Shown here: positions 22,383 to 34,877 of the stretch, piece after piece
Layout: each line of letters starts with the position of its first letter
How positions within the stretch are numbered: the first letter of the stretch is position 1
Assembly (NCBI GenBank): GCA_025603075.1
Contig: MU626337.1
Location: 27,689 to 91,688, forward strand
Origin: Neoconidiobolus thromboides FSU 785
Lineage: Eukaryota > Entomophthoromycota > Entomophthoromycetes > Entomophthorales > Neoconidiobolaceae
Length of the DNA stretch: 64,000 bases
Reading direction: 5' to 3'
Translations under genes and position numbers: made by a program
The notes under the pieces: model-generated
Told to the model about the DNA's origin: nothing
Database searches by the model: none
What the model saw: only the letters and a program-made list of their open reading frames with translations

Positions 22383-25003
22383 TCAACAATAACAAAGTCA
22401 ATAATAATATTAAAGGATTAGAAATTGGTAAAGAAGTTACAGGTATTGTTATGAAAGTATTGAAGAATTCACATAGAATAAGAGTTAGTTTACCAGAATT
22501 TAAAACTAATGGATTAATGGATTTCAATCAAATATTTAGTAATTATAATCAAATTGAAGATCCATTAAAGCCCTTTAAAGATTTCCCAATTAATAAACAA
22601 ATTCAATGTAAAATTATTGATCTTTATGAACTAAAAGTAAAAACATCAATTAAAAATAAAAAAAATAAGATCATTGAATTATCTATGTTAAATGAAGATA
22701 ACAATAATAAAAAGAATGAATACTCAATTGGTGATAAAGTATTAGGATTTATTAAAGCAGTTGATAAGAAGGGTATTTTAGTTAAATTAAGAAATAATCG
22801 ATTAGGATTAATTAATTATTTTGATATTTCTAAAGAATATAATATAATCAATAACTATCAACAATTGTTTAAAATAGGTATGCCATTAGAAGTAAAACTA
22901 TTAGAAACAATTAAAGAAGATAAAAAAATTGTTAATTTAACTTTAATTAATTGTAAATTATCAACTATCAAGTATGATATTTATCCAATAGCTTATCAAT
23001 CTTTATCTGAAATTAAAGTGGATAGTTTATTAACTGGGAAAATGAATTTGACAGATGTAAAGAAGAATTTAATGAATGGATTTGCTTTAAAATTTCATAT
23101 TAAAAATAATGAATATTCAGAATTAAAAGATATTAATGTTAAAGTACAAATAGATCAATTACAAGATAATTATAAAGATATTATTAATTTTATTAATGAG
23201 AATTATAATTCCTTTTTAAAGTTAAAAGTATTACAAGTTAATGAAGATACAATATTTGCTTCATTAAGAGAGTCCATTGTTAATAGTAATAATTTTACTG
23301 GAAGTGTTAAAAACCAGTTATTTGAAGCTATTGAAGATGAATTAATTGAAGGCAATGAAGTTACTGGGTTTGTTAAAAAGATTACAGATCGTGGAATTAA
23401 ATTATATTTAAACAACGATACTTTTGCTTTAATTGATAATGAAGATTTGATTAATTCAATTGGTAAAGATTGGAATAAAAAAATTCAACAATGTGATGTT
23501 TTAAATGGAAAAGTTAAATCGTAAGTTTAATTTATTATTATTATTATAATCAAATAACAATATTAATCTCATTACTTATTTAGTATTATTGATGGCAAAA
23601 TCAAACTTAATACTATTACTCCAATCAGTAGTATTATCCCCAAACTTAAAGTCAAAAAACCAATTATTATAGAGAATGGAAGTTTTGTAATTGTCAAAGC
23701 CAAAATATTAAGAGCCCATAAAGGAGCAATTACTATGTTAATATTAAGAAATCGAAAATTGGCTGTTTGTGCTAAAAATGATCATCGATGTGAATTTCCA
23801 AAGAATATTAATAATTTAAAGAAAAATCAAGTTGTAGATGTTGCTTTAATGGATTTTGATGAAAACAAAAATGCTTATTTAGCTTCATTTAATCAATTAA
23901 GTAAAGATGATGAAGACAGTGAGAACGAAAGTGAAGAGGAAGAGGAAGAAGAGATGGAAGACATCAAAGAAAGTAAAGAGAATGAAGATGAAATTGATAT
24001 GGAAGAAGAAGTTATGGAATCATCTGAAGAAATGGAACCATTGGATATTGATGAAGATGTAGAATCTTCAGAAGAAGAAGGGGATATTATGGATATTGAA
24101 GATGAAATGGAGGATAGCGAATCCGAATCTCAACCAAAAAAGAAGAAAGAAAAGAGTCGATATTTATTACCAGAAGATACTACAGCTGATCAAAAAGCAC
24201 CTCAAGTAGCTGATGATTATGAAAAATTAATTTTAGCTTCACCCAATGCCTCTTATCTTTGGATTAATTATATGGCGTATCATCTACAATTAACTAATTT
24301 AGAAAAAGCAAGACAAGTTGGACAAAGAGCATTACAAACAATTAGCTTAAAAGAAGAAAATGAACGATTTAATGTTCATGTTGCTTTAATTAAACTAGAA
24401 TATAAATTTGGAACCAAGGAAACATTAGAAAAGCAATTTCAAATATCTAAAGTATCAGTTAATCAACCTAAACATTTGTATTTACAATTAGCTAATACTT
24501 ATAAAGAAGATAAAAACGACCGAGAAGTAGAAAAAGTATATTTACAAATGCAAAAACGATTTGCACAAAGTCAAAAGATTTGGTTGACTCAAGTGGAATA
24601 TTATCTAACTAAAAAACAAAACGAGCAAGCACAAAAAATATTATCTCAATCATTAAAATCATTACCAAAAAGAAAACATATTAAAATCATTTTCAAAGCT
24701 GCTCAATTGCATTATAAATATACGAATTTTGAAACAGCAAGAACTTTATTTGAGGGGATTTTAGCCAATTATCAAAATAAATTGGATATTTGGGCCGTTT
24801 ATATCGATATGGAAGTTAAGTATAGTAAAGATTTAGATTATGTTCGAGGTATTTTTAATAGAGTATTAAAGCTCAATTGGTCATCTAAGAAAGTTAAGTT
24901 TTTGTTTAAAAAGTATTTGGCTATTGAAAATCAAAATGGAGATGTTCAAAAGATTCAACATGTTAAACAATTAGCGGCGGATTATGTCAATTCATTGAAT
25001 TAA
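18979..25003 (+). CDS. RRP5: rRNA biogenesis protein Rrp5
   Basis: Four exons (18979-19083, 19142-19273, 19334-23520, 23584-25003), all phase-consistent, encode 1947 residues. Yeast Rrp5 is 1729 and human PDCD11 1871, so this is full length. Rrp5 acts in the nucleolus on both small- and large-subunit rRNA precursors. The body from about residue 85 is a series of S1 RNA-binding domains, recognisable as repeated G-x-V-x-x-I...G-x-V..L-x-G-x-x-P..L units. Acidic stretches interrupt it at about 390-445 and 1590-1665. The last 270 residues carry HAT/TPR-type helical repeats (YEKLILASPNASYLWINYM is the typical entry), which bind the snoRNP machinery in yeast. An Asn run at about 1078-1095 comes from an AAT microsatellite. 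Confidence 0.95.
22331..22380 (+). repeat. (AAT)n microsatellite coding poly-Asn
   Basis: A trinucleotide run inside RRP5 gives a tract of about 15 Asn between S1 domains. It keeps frame whatever its length, so it may be polymorphic. Confidence 0.9.
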
Positions 25004-25176
25004 AGAGAAGGAGAGAAGAGTTTATAGATTTATTATTTTTATTCTATTTTTAAAATATTAAGAAATAAAATTGGTTAATTTTGAAATTATCTATTACTAT
25101 CTTTTTTTTTAAATAGTTTCAAAATTTCAAAGGTCTATTGTGTATTTATTAAATTATTATTATCAATTATAAAAAA

Positions 25177-25274
25177 TATGTATTTTTTTAAGAATTTTGG
25201 TAACAGTTTTTCCACATAAATAATAGCACTTAAAAAATAGAAAAAATGACGAAACCAAAAAAACACCCTCATAT
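25177..25274 (+). mobile_element. Hairpin MITE, copy 7
   Basis: The right end ACACCCTCATA is well kept. The left G-run is lost (TATGTATTTTT) and the core reads AATAGCACTT. Confidence 0.7.
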
Positions 25275-26282
25275 GTTTAAATAAATAAAAAGTGAAATAT
25301 AATCTATAAGTTTTATTTCTTCATAATAGAAGTTTACTTTAGCTTCAATTTATCTATTGATATAAACACTTTCTAACTCATAATTCACATACTGAACCCT
25401 TTTCATCTTCTTTTGTATTTCCTTCACTACTAGTTTTCCGATATTTTTCACAGCCACTGATTTCACTTGTATACAAAAATTAGCTTAGTCCATAAGACTT
25501 CAATAAAATAACCCCCTTTTAATTTCAATTTTAATAGTCAAACTATTTTTTTCATTTCTTTAAATATTTAATTGTCTCAAGAAAGCTTCAAATTCATCCC
25601 TGAATTTCTATTGACAATACTCTATTTTTGATAGTTTATTAATTGAAAAGGAGTCTATCTTTTTTAGTTATTTAAAACTATTCCTAATTGAATCTCAATC
25701 TTTTATTACAAGTAAAAAATCAAGTAAAGTGAAGTGATTTGATTTTCTCTGAAATTCAAAACTCAATACAATCAAGTTTTTTAAAACCTAAGTACTAATT
25801 TGATATTTCACTTTTTGCTAGCTAAGTGATATTTAATAGTTGAATTTGATTTAAATAATATGAAGTAGCAAAAATGGTGTAGTTCTAGGGTTTACTGAAA
25901 ACTAAGCCAACCATCTTAATCAGTGTATTGAGCTTGAATTGACAGTTTTTTTTATAATAAATTGAATAATTATTATAACTTCGATTGAAACAATAGGACT
26001 ATTTCATATTTTATATTTTATATTTTATATATTTTATATTTTGTATTTTATATTTTCTCAGTTGAATCATGACTATTAAGATTCTTGCATTCAACAAATT
26101 CAAAATTCGAAATGTTCATGTTGAAATAAAGCAGCAGTAAATAAGAATAAAATTCAATTAGAGCATCTTTTATTTTTTAAAATCAATAAAAACTAAAAAT
26201 AGATTCCATAAATTTTATTTCATGATAATAAAAATCACTTTAGTTTCAATTCTTCCATAGATTTAAAATCACCTTAAAAATT
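25275..26282. other. Intergenic between convergent genes
   Basis: RRP5 and the prenylcysteine oxidase gene converge here. Besides a TATTT-rich tract at 26006-26054 I see no feature. Confidence 0.45.
26006..26054. repeat. TATTTTA-type simple repeat
   Basis: Imperfect tandem copies of TATTTTATAT form a low-complexity tract of about 50 bp. Confidence 0.75.
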
Positions 26283-28031
26283 CTAATTCTTCCCTACCTT
26301 AACCCTTTTCTTATCCTTTTTCACCTCCTCCAAAATCAACCGTGCTATGTTTTTTGCTGCTACTGTTTCTACTTCCATACAAGAAATCGCTGGCTCCATT
26401 GCATTTAAATAGTATAGCCCACTCTCTACTTTAATTTTTGGAAACAACAAATCTTCCCCATTCCCTTTTTTTAATATTTTCATTTTAGGATAAGCTAGCC
26501 AAGGTTGATGAGTGATCTTTTCTTTACTGATTTTGTTTTTCAATAATGTATTCAAATAATCTTCTGGTAATTTTTGGTTAGCAGAAATAGTAACTATTTG
26601 ATCTTGAGTATTTTGAGAGATAACGGTGTAGGGCAGAGTCTTATTATAACCAAAAATAAGTGAAGGTACAGCTTCCGTTTCTTTTAAATTAAAAAATATC
26701 GGATTTAAGGTATTTTCTTCAATAATATATTCATGTACTGGTTGATATTGTACCTCTTCAGATGGCCAATTTAGCTTATTAAATTTGATTTGACTTTGAT
26801 GATAAGGTGTAGCTATTATTACATAATCATATACTTTATCTGAAGCTAAGCCATTAATATCAAGAGTATATCGAGCCTTGGATTTATCTTTTTTGTTACG
26901 AATTTTATGTATTTGAGTGATGGCTGAATTAAGATGTAAATTAGCAAAGCTATGGGCCACATATTGCTGGAAAATTTCTTGATTACCCTTGATGGTGGTG
27001 TACGCTCCATCCACTACATATAAGTAAGAAAAAAAATTATTTCATTACTATTGCATTCAATTGAACTTACCTCCAATAAGTGCAATAGCGCCCGCCAAAG
27101 CATGTAACTCATTATCAATCGTATAAATATTTCTTGAAATAGCTTGTAGCATTTCATCAGTAAACATTTCTCCAGCTCTCCACTCATTGATTAACACTTC
27201 CCTAGTCGTCTTCTTTGCATACTCCAAAATTTCTAATCTCTGAAATAATTCTTCTACAGTATTGAAAGTTGGAAAATCCGATTGATATAATTTTAAAAAT
27301 TTAGCCTTTATAGTGTTAGCAAACTTACTGGCTTGGTAGAATCCCCAACCGTATCGGTAATAAAATTGTGCTTTGTTGTAATAACTGGAGTCTAATTTGG
27401 ACACAAATTGTTGTCCATTGTATAAACCAAAGTCACCTTCACCACGAGCAGTGTCTGAATAAGCAATGTCGAAATCTTGGGTTGCGTTCTAAATAATGGG
27501 TTAAGGTGATTACTAAATAAATATTTAAAATCATTATGAAAACAGATATTTACCATAATATTATAATTCACACTAATAAATAAATAGTCTATTAATATTT
27601 TATCCAGAAAATTACAAAAAAACTTACTTAACAAATACACCACCTCCTAATTCAAATTTGTTCTCTTTTTCTAAAGTTAAAGACTTAATTCGTCCACCTA
27701 CACGGGGACTTTTTTCAAACAAATCAATCTCAAATGGTAATCGATGGAGTTCATCAATGGCTAATTTACCAAGATAATAGCTTAAACTACTTCCACCTGC
27801 ACCAGCTCCAATACTATATAAATGAAGCAAAAAGTTAGTAACATGTAGTTCTAATGGGAAAGAAAGGGAAAGGATAAATGGTTTAATGGAATTTTAAAAA
27901 AACACTTACATAGCTACTTTAATTAAATTATTGTTGTTATCTTTTTCCTTAGTAAAAGACTTTTGTCGTTTGCAAGTAACAAAAGTTATAAGAGTAAAAA
28001 TAATTGATAAATAAAAATTATCGAGCTTCAT
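26283..28031 (-). CDS. Prenylcysteine oxidase / lyase
   Basis: Five exons (28031-27910, 27813-27628, 27572-27554, 27488-27071, 27013-26283) encode 491 residues, close to the 505 of human PCYOX1. The enzyme is an FAD thioether oxidase that cleaves prenylcysteine, left after breakdown of prenylated proteins, into cysteine and a prenyl aldehyde in a lysosome- or vacuole-like compartment. Residues 1-21 form a signal peptide. An ADP-binding Rossmann motif GAGAGGSS follows near 43-50, then VGGRI and ELGGG typical of the FAD amine-oxidase-like fold. Further on come GLYNGQQFV and the helical RYGWGFYQ segment typical of the family. Exon 3 is only 19 nt; leaving it out breaks the frame. I recognise the family by motifs, not by alignment. 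Confidence 0.85.
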
Positions 28032-29344
28032 TATACTAGATTGAAAAACTTTTAAATAAAAAAGATAAAGATTAATTTCTTTGTTTTGGGTTGAAATAGT
28101 TGAGCATTTTTTTTACAAAATTGATTAATTTAGTTCATTAGTGACATCACCCCATTTATGCTATAGGTTTAAGAATAATATGAAAGAGATTTGTATTAAC
28201 ATTTATTTTATTGAGAGTTTTTTTGATAAACGAAATAGACGAAAGTAGAAATGTGGTAGTAATATATATAGATTTGAAATAGGTCATACAAGTTGTTGTT
28301 TCTACATAATAGTTTGTAGTTATTATTCTATAGAAACTAAAAATTCATGAGCTTATCTAAAAGCTTTTATTTCCACCCTTAATCAGTCTTTAACTTAGTA
28401 ATTAGAACTTCAATTTAGCCAAAATAGAAAAGTGGAATTTAAAAGCAGAATTCTCAAAACCCAAAACATAAAATTTAAAAAAAAATACTATACAAAAGAT
28501 ACCATATCAATATTACTCTAATAGCTTGAAAAAAATTCTAAAAAATATAATAACATTTTTTTAATCTCTTAAATCCTTTTTAATCAAACTTGCGAATCTG
28601 CTCAAATTTATTACCTTTTTTGAAAAACTAGAGAAATGGGTATTTGGATTGAAATGTGAGCGATTAACCACATACAGATTTTATAACTCTCTTTTAATTT
28701 ATTTGATGATAATTTTTACAATCAATATGCTTATATGTTCAATTTTCTATAGCTCAATTCCTACATCTTTGCTAGATTTTAGTCTAATTTTTTTCTTAAA
28801 AGAACAATTAATAAAGTTGTAAAAGAATTACAATAGTTCTAATAACCAGACTATAGAATTGGGCAACACTATGATGTCCTAATAGGCTAATTTTTATTAT
28901 GTTGTTTATATTGGGGCTATAATAAGTACTTATATAAAGAATATTATTCAGAGTTGAAAAGTTGGATGTTTTTGAGGTTGAGTATACAGTAGTAAAAAAA
29001 GATAGCCAATGTTATATTCGAATGTTTTTATGAGTATCAAATAAAAAGAAGTATCTTTAAAAAAGTAATTGAGTTTTAAATAGTTAATAACTCTAGCAAT
29101 CTACTTTCAACTAACATTCTATAAGTGTTTTGCTTTATTACTGCTTTTTATATAAATGCAAGGAATATTAAATTCAAATATTAGTTTGATATTAAATAAA
29201 TTTCATACTTCAAACAGCATTTTATAAAATGTTAAAGTTACATTAAATAAATATTCCTAAAACCGTCAATATTCAAAAATGAATAGGATATATATTATTT
29301 TATATTACTTTTGAAGTTTATAAAATATTGAAACCTTTTCTAGA
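28032..29344. other. Gene-free A+T-rich region
   Basis: It includes the promoter side of the prenylcysteine oxidase gene. Nothing else is supportable. Confidence 0.45.
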
Positions 29345-29447
29345 TATGGGGATGTACTTTTATATTTAAAAATTTTACAACAATTTTTCCGCATAAATAG
29401 TACTTAAGAAATGGAAAAAGTGACGAAACCAAAAAAAATACCATTAT
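29345..29447 (+). mobile_element. Hairpin MITE, copy 8
   Basis: The left end TATGGGGATGTACTTTT is perfect. The core is AATAGTACTT and the right end has decayed to TACCATTATA. Confidence 0.75.
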
Positions 29448-29570
29448 ATATTAAAATAAATAGATTAATAGGCATTTTACTATGAAAATAATAATAAACT
29501 CTTTTTTTTATAAAAAGTATCCTAAATACACCCCTTTGAAAATGTATAAAATCCTGAGTTGGCAATTTTA

Positions 29571-29627
29571 CAAGCAAAATTTCTAAAATATTAACAATTT
29601 TTAACATTTTGTTAAAAATTTTGCTTG
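29571..29627. repeat. Inverted repeat / hairpin
   Basis: CAAGCAAAATTT (29571-29582) is repeated as its exact complement AAATTTTGCTTG (29616-29627). A second inner pair, TTAACAA (29591) and TTGTTAA (29609), nests in the loop. It is unrelated in sequence to the interspersed hairpin element. Confidence 0.7.
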
Positions 29628-30462
29628 CAAATGTTCAATCTCAGTGTTTGAAACGTTTTTGAAGAGATGTATTATGTTAATGAGTATTTTACTCGAATTC
29701 AAATAACATAATTAATAGATGATATGCTTTTTGAACCAACTTGGATATCCAAAAAAAAAATTTGAACAAATAGTTGAAAAATTTTCTTGATAACAACTTG
29801 ATTCAAAATTAAACAAACAAACTGTTATGATAAAAATTATCAAAGTCTTTTCTTCACCCTAACTAATTGATTTTCCCTATAATGTTTTTTTTAAATCAAA
29901 TTGAAAAAATATTCTTACAGCTTAAGCTTGGTCAAATTTATTTGGAGCTTTAAATTTTTTCGAATCAAGCTATAAAAGTCAAATATTTTTACTGTGGTAA
30001 CGTCAATTATAAAGCAGGAAGGGTAAAGGAATGAAGTTATTAAAGTATAGATAACAAATAAATTCAAAAGTCCCAGCTTCAGATAGAATAATATTTTGTT
30101 TTCCGTTTTACATTTTGTGAAATATCGCTTTCTCAGTCTCATGGTTAATTATAGCATAACAATCGCCTAAGCTGTTGTGTTCTCGAGCTCAGAGAAAATC
30201 AATCCCATGTTCTTAGTTTGATTTGATATGAGGATTTCTATCTTCGTCTCAAAGAATATTCTCCCCTCGTTTTGACATTTATACTTATCGGAGTATAAAA
30301 GAGATTCTAAAACATAATAACTCGAGACTTTTTAACTGAATTATTCCCTAATATCTCAAACATTTAATAAAGCCACTAAGTTTTCTTAATAGTGTTTTAC
30401 GTAGATTTTACATTAGTATTGTCTATTCTATTTGTCTTATATAGCTTGTAACCTATCACGTG

Positions 30463-30725
30463 CTATTCCCCATAATCCAAGGCTATCTTAGTCACATAAA
30501 CTAAGACCTTTCGACTTATAGTGTAGTCAACCCAGTAATAGCTGTTCTTGACTCCAAACCCTGAGTACCAGATTTCACAATTTTCATTATATTGAATTAA
30601 CTAAGCTTAGAACAAAGCGGTCTCAGTAAAAGCAAAAGGAGAGATATCATTAATTGATACTTTAATAGAATTAGATGTAAATAGCTCAAAAGCTGGTCAA
30701 AAAGGGAAAGAGCTGGAGAAAAATC
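30463..30725 (-). pseudogene. Decayed coding region
   Basis: One minus-strand frame reads as protein with four interrupting stops over 87 codons. It includes the segments TSNSIKVSINDISPFAFTE and SGFGVKNSYYWVDYTISRK. The DNA from about 30.17 to 30.66 kb is visibly richer in G+C than its surroundings, as coding DNA is in this window. I do not recognise the parent; a mobile-element or lineage-specific gene relic are both possible. Confidence 0.35.
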
Positions 30726-31216
30726 AAATAGAAAAATAAAACTTAAGAGAATTAGAAAGTGTTATAAAATAAGCTGTATGGTTCTATTACATTATTATAT
30801 ACTTCAGTACAATCAAGTCAGTTAAAAAAAATATTAATAGAATTTTTAACTATATTTTATAATAAAACAGCTGTTGATGTATAGCATTTTGTTTTTTAAT
30901 TTAGATTGATTTTTACTTTGGTCTTTTTTAATTTTTTTAATATTTAGTTTTATAATTGAAAAATAAATTTACAAAATTTATTTAAATTTGCAGAGTCCAA
31001 ATTAAAATAGATAGTTCGTATCATATATTAACTTTAAATATTTTTATTAATATTTGTCTATATAATTTTGACAATTCAATTAATAATTGACTCGAAATAC
31101 ACCATACTCATAATAAAATAGTTGTACTTATATTATTGTGAGCTTCATAAAAAATTAAAATTGTCATGATTAAATATTTTGACTTAGAGTTAAATGTTCA
31201 AATTTTTGATAAAAAA

Positions 31217-31319
31217 TATGGGCATGTATTTTTGTATTCAAGATTTTTAATAACAATTTTTCCACTTGAATAGCGCTTAAAAGATGGAAAAGTAATGAAG
31301 CCAAAAAAGATACCCCATA
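31217..31319 (+). mobile_element. Hairpin MITE, copy 9
   Basis: Near-complete: TATGGGCATGTATTTTTG at the left, AATAGCGCTTAAAAGATGG centre and ATACCCCATA at the right, with TA at both ends. Confidence 0.85.
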
Positions 31320-31487
31320 TAGTATTGAACCAAATACATTGCATTAAGGTTATATTTAACTATGTATTCTAAGTGCTACAATCGGATTTAAACAAAAAGC
31401 GTACAAAACATTATAATAAGTACTTCATAGATAGAATAATCAGCATAACACCACATCAATGAATTTATTTTTGGCTTCGATTTAATA

Positions 31488-31586
31488 TATGGGAGTGTTT
31501 TTTTTGACTTCATTATTTTTTCCATTTTTAAGCGCTATAAGCAGAAAAGTTAGTAAAATTCTTAAATACAAAAATACATCCCCATA
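31488..31586 (-). mobile_element. Hairpin MITE, copy 10
   Basis: Reverse orientation, termini TATGGGAGTG and ATCCCCATA intact. A few bases are missing just after the AGCGCT centre. Only 168 bp separate it from copy 9. Confidence 0.8.
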
Positions 31587-32749
31587 TATAGTTAATAAGT
31601 TCCAGGAATTTCCTTTTAAAATTTTATCAAAAGTTTGAAGTTTGAATATGATCATATTTCTAGACTTTTACTCCGCTCGTTTAAATTATAAGAAAACGTT
31701 TAGATAACTGTTTATAAATTGCCTTAATTTATCTAGCTACCGCTAGTTCATCACCGACATTATATTTAATCTGTAATAGAGAATGCTTAACATTATTTAA
31801 ACTTTTGCTTAACTTTAAATCATAGATGTTTTTCATTTCTAACAATTTTTGCCCTTGCTACTAGTTTTGTATATTAAAATTAAGTGAATCAAAACAATTC
31901 ATTTAAATTAGTCTCATTACTAGTATAGTAGCATATATCTCGTGTCATTGTTATTGACACCTTTACATTCGACGGCTAATATGGTTAATAGATCATGAAT
32001 TATATTGTAACAACTTATAAAACTTATTATTATTTAATCCCAGAAATCAAAAATTAATTAATTAATATTGACATCAAAGTTCATATAATCGAAGCTTATG
32101 AATTATAACAATTAATTGACCGCAAGAAGGGAACCCTATAAGGTATTGATATATGGCAACTAAATTCATTTTTATTACTTAAAAGAAAGTAATTTATTAA
32201 TTATTAAGTTTTGTTACAACTATTGATAAATTTTAATAGAAGGAAATTTTTGTTAATATAGGTGTTATAAAGAAAATTTTTTAGAACTCAGATTTTTAAA
32301 ATTTAGGTATAAAAGGAAAACTGTCTAACTGAGTAATAAATTGGCTTAAAGAACGTGATTTCTAGGTTATCGCTTCATAGCTTGGAACCATATTTTTATT
32401 CAACTTACCTTTGATTTGATGCTAATTATAACTCCTAAATTTAACCAACCATCAAGATCTTTAAATTCCGTTTTGCCCAATCATGCATTGTTTTTAGGGT
32501 ATTAGAATTACCCCAAACTGAGTAAATGAAGAGGAACTCAAAGTTTGACTTTGTGTAGAATTAGGCTTTTAAATTATAAAATTTCTTCATTTCATAATAA
32601 ACAATTCATCTTTTTTATTTATATTAGAGATCTATCTATCATCTACCAATATAATAAAATCAATATATAAATTTAGGTCTCCACAATTTAAAATTGACTA
32701 TTAATCTCAACTCAAGCTTGCTCTTTATAATAAGAGTTATCGAGTTAAC
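31587..32749. other. Gene-free stretch upstream of UPF0658 gene
   Basis: A+T-rich DNA with no coding signal that I can support. Confidence 0.45.
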
Positions 32750-34114
32750 ATGTCTTTACTTAATAAATTTGTAAGCCTTTTTCTATTACCAAAATGTTAA
32801 TATTAACAACAATTAGAATTCTTTATCTAAATGGGTAAAATTATCAATAATATCCTCTTTTTTGCAAATATTAGTTATTTGCAGTTTGGAAGGAGTAATA
32901 TTTGAGTTCGTTTATCGTTATACAAGTACAATTCCAGCTTCCCCTTCAAATAGTGAAGGAGATAGTGAAAGAAAACAGGCAGAGAGAAACTTTAAGGCTT
33001 TACCTACTTACTTTAGTTTATTTTTATTCGCACAATTCTTTCAATTCATACTATGTGTTGATGCTGTAAGTTCTTATTAATTTTGTGATATTTTCTAATC
33101 ATTCTTTTAGGCACTATATCAAAATACAATCCAAATTTCAATGTTAGCACTGTTTAATTTCTTACTTTTATTTTATGCATGTACCCAATTATACCAAACA
33201 ACTAGTTTAAAAGAGAATATTAAGATGATACTACAACAAAAATTAGATGAGCTACCGAGTACAGCCACAATCATCAATTTGGAAATAAGTATAATAGTCA
33301 TTTTAGTATTATTTGCAACCTCATTTGCTTTTGTTGCTTATAAACTTTATCAAGAATATGGATGGAATTTATACAAACGTATTGGGGCTGATTTACAATT
33401 GAAAAGTAAATATACATCAATAATAATATGATAAATGATAACATTTGGTTAGGAATGTTTATGGTCTACCACGTTTTTGTAATGATATTAAAATTTGATA
33501 TTTTATTTTTTATATCATTTTCAACACAGTATCTCGTACTCGTTATTTACCCTGATAAGAACCTTTCATCTGATTTTATAGTACATCTCACTGTTTCATT
33601 AGCTATTTGTATTGTATTGTCCTCTCTTGCATTTTGGTCGGTAAGTATAAGTAAACTATTTTTTAAATTAGTACTAAAAGTGATACTTAGGTACGTACCG
33701 AAAGTAAATATGGAATAGCTGCATTTGCAGTTGGATGTATAGGGGTTTTGGGATACTTTATTAGTAAGTTATATGATATTTATCTAAAAGAAAACGAATC
33801 AGAGCGTGCGAGGAGGTTTGGATCATCCAAGATAACTCTAACTGTATTTATAACTTTTTGTATATTATTTTCAATAGTAATTTTATTTAATTACAATTTC
33901 ATCAAATAGTAACAATTTTTTAGCTGACGGTAATTGGTTCTATATTTTGCTATCGTAATTTCGGCCGTGGACTCAAAGATATAAGTAATAAATTTTTAAT
34001 ATTTATTTTTATACATATTTATTTTTGAGTTTAGTTAATAACAATCATCATGGCAAACTACTTCCAGATGAAAGAGCAAATACACGTAGTAATTCTAGAT
34101 GGTCTTTAGATTAG
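32750..34114 (+). CDS. UPF0658 Golgi-type membrane protein
   Basis: Seven exons (32750-32770, 32817-33065, 33111-33405, 33453-33640, 33691-33876, 33924-33984, 34035-34114) encode 359 residues. The protein is a multi-pass membrane protein with a hydrophobic segment near the N-terminus, a charged loop (EGDSERKQAERNF) and about six further membrane spans. The order of elements (YQNTIQISMLALFNFLLLF, a conserved KLYQEYGWNLYKRIGAD loop, then SSKITLTVF before the last span and FGRGLKDI after it) matches my memory of the fungal UPF0658 family, annotated to the Golgi in fission yeast. Biochemical function is unknown. Donors were chosen by frame: GTAATT at 33877, not GTAACA at 33910, keeps the family-like C-terminus. 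The last exon ends in RSNSRWSLD. Confidence 0.75.
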
Positions 34115-34877
34115 AAAGCTCCAAAATTTCAATTGAGTATTAGAATGCATAAATATTCAGATGGGACTTATTTTTAATATACACAACTAATTTATATAAG
34201 TGAGGTTATGGAACAGTAATACTCGAATTTAGTTTGCTATTTATTGTTGATATTATTTTTTAAATTCTTAAATAGTGGGAAACATTAATCAAATACATTT
34301 TTTTATAATAAAGTAGTTTAAATAATAGTAATTACAGTATTTTAGTTTTAGTTTTAAATTCAATATAATGTTGTTAAGTAAAATGTACTTTTTATAGATA
34401 TTAGTTGTATTTGAAATAATTAAATAATATTATCATAAAATCATAATAAATTATTAATAAGAATGAAAAAAGATAACCAATAACTAATAACGTCCTTTTT
34501 GACCTATCATCCCCTCCTGATCTTGATAATTTCATCTCTATTAACTGGATTAAACATGAAGCCTCAATGATCTTTAAACTCAAGGAATAGTTAAATATAA
34601 CATAAAATTAAACCTGATTTTACCATGAATCAATGTTAAATATAGTCTAAATTTAAAATTTTATTGCTTATTAAATTGTTCAATAATTAAAAATGATGAA
34701 TCATCCTATTTTATTCAAGTTTCAGTTATTTCAGGCATGATAAAAATATAATACAATTTTAATATACTTTATTTCTATATTGTTTCTATATTGTTTTAGC
34801 TTTATTATAAAAAACTCTAATGAGTTTCTCATTTTATGTTATACTTTTTTACTGACTATCGTTTGAAAATAAAAAAC
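34115..34877. other. Intergenic between convergent genes
   Basis: Lies between the UPF0658 and EFG1 stop codons. No feature seen. Confidence 0.45.

Noticed and set aside
27392-27643. 83-codon minus-strand frame inside the oxidase gene
   Set aside because: It is another frame of exon 4 plus the flanking introns. The family-like sequence is in the frame starting NATQDFDIAYSD.
29404-30142. Two short minus-strand frames (67 and 75 codons)
   Set aside because: The first overlaps MITE copy 8 and the inverted repeat; the second has spacer-like composition.
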